This document shows positions 6,513-6,804 of a DNA stretch of 6,804 nt, piece by piece. Both the position numbers and the translations under genes were made by a program. The notes below the pieces were generated by a model that saw nothing but the letters and a program-made list of their open reading frames with translations, had not been told where the DNA came from and did not search any database. The stretch comes from Oscillospiraceae bacterium (GTDB lineage: Bacteria > Bacillota_A > Clostridia > Oscillospirales > Oscillospiraceae). Every line of letters begins with the position of its first letter. Positions within the stretch are counted from its first letter, which is position 1. The stretch spans positions 1 to 6,804 of the forward strand of contig JAISBX010000048.1 of assembly GCA_031265965.1 (NCBI GenBank). The letters run 5' to 3'.

Positions 6513-6804
6513 CTACACCGCACCGCCGCGCAATATGGCGTCGGCGATGCGGCGGCTGGCGAAGCCGTCTCCGTAGGGGTTGCTCGCGCAGCTCATTTTT
6601 TCGTACTCGCGCCTGTCTTCGAGGAGCAGTTTCGCCGCGCTGTAAATTGCGTCCGTGTCCGAACCGGTTAGTCGCAGCGTACCCGCTTCGACGCCCTCGG
6701 GGCGCTCCGTGGTGTCGCGCACCACCAGAACGGGCTTTCCAAGCGAGGGCGCCTCCTCCTGTATGCCGCCGCTGTCGGTCAGTATTATATACGACTTATT
6801 CATA
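6513..6804 (-). CDS. wecB: UDP-N-acetylglucosamine 2-epimerase (non-hydrolysing), C-terminal part
   Basis: The gene runs off the right edge; the last 97 or so codons are present and end in TAG. The enzyme interconverts UDP-GlcNAc and UDP-ManNAc in the cytoplasm, giving precursors for teichoic-acid linkage units, capsules or other surface polysaccharides. The diagnostic C-terminal block is intact: [20 protein letters not shown] (SGG and the following glutamates bind the UDP group), then [14 protein letters not shown], and near the end [16 protein letters not shown]. The ATG at 6803 codes for an internal Met in the family's usual context before xSYxILTDSGG and is not the start. The active-site residues of the N-terminal domain lie outside the window. 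The gene precedes nfo by 14 bases, so it is likely the upstream member of the same operon. The alternative name mnaA is used in Gram-positives. Confidence 0.95.
   Translation of the reverse strand, partial: MNKSYIILTDSGGIQEEAPSLGKPVLVVRDTTERPEGVEAGTLRLTGSDTDAIYSAAKLLLEDRREYEKMSCASNPYGDGFASRRIADAILRGGAV

Noticed and set aside
5821..6576. A 251-codon open frame on the plus strand opposite nfo
   Set aside because: It is antisense to a gene with all nine catalytic metal ligands, its product is a low-complexity V/A/R/D mixture with no family likeness, and such shadows are expected in GC-rich coding DNA.

Overview
The window looks like a piece of a fairly GC-rich Gram-positive genome of the class Clostridia, probably an Oscillospirales/Ruminococcaceae-like gut lineage. 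This is inferred, not proven. The grounds are tight gene packing, strong purine-rich Shine-Dalgarno sites (one is a perfect TAAGGAGGT), use of a GTG start, and a GldA/F/G-like ABC exporter paired with a DUF4340 protein, an arrangement familiar in Clostridia. There is no RNA gene, insertion sequence, CRISPR array or long non-coding stretch; the largest gap between genes is 66 bases.

Layout. Bases 1-468 (+) hold the C-terminal end of a beta-lactamase-family (PF00144) serine hydrolase that enters from the left edge. It converges, across 66 bases, on one long minus-strand gene string that fills the rest of the window. Read in transcription order (right to left) that string is: the C-terminal end of UDP-N-acetylglucosamine 2-epimerase (wecB, cut by the right edge), endonuclease IV (nfo), a TatD-family metal-dependent nuclease (tatD), an ABC-type ATPase, an ABC-2 type permease, a GldG-like membrane-anchored extracytoplasmic protein, and a DUF4340 protein with one N-terminal membrane anchor. 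The gaps are 14, 17 and 32 bases, then a 17-base overlap, a 14-base gap and a 4-base ATGA overlap. No internal promoter is evident, so a single polycistronic transcript starting upstream of the window is likely.

How the genes fit together. The last four genes form a coherent membrane machine: a cytoplasmic ATPase, a permease of about 8 membrane segments, and two proteins whose soluble domains should lie outside the membrane. Its substrate is unknown; the Bacteroidetes Gld proteins are known from gliding motility, which should not be assumed here. The nfo-tatD pair is two metal-dependent enzymes linked to abasic-site and 3'-end DNA processing, placed next to each other and probably co-translated. 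wecB supplies UDP-ManNAc for surface polysaccharides. Why surface-sugar, DNA-repair and exporter genes share a transcript is not clear from the sequence; it may be ordinary operon packing.

The genes are mostly recognisable families. The least described part is the exporter/GldG/DUF4340 module, with an unusual acidic repeat tail on its ATPase. I did not see evidence for a wholly new system.
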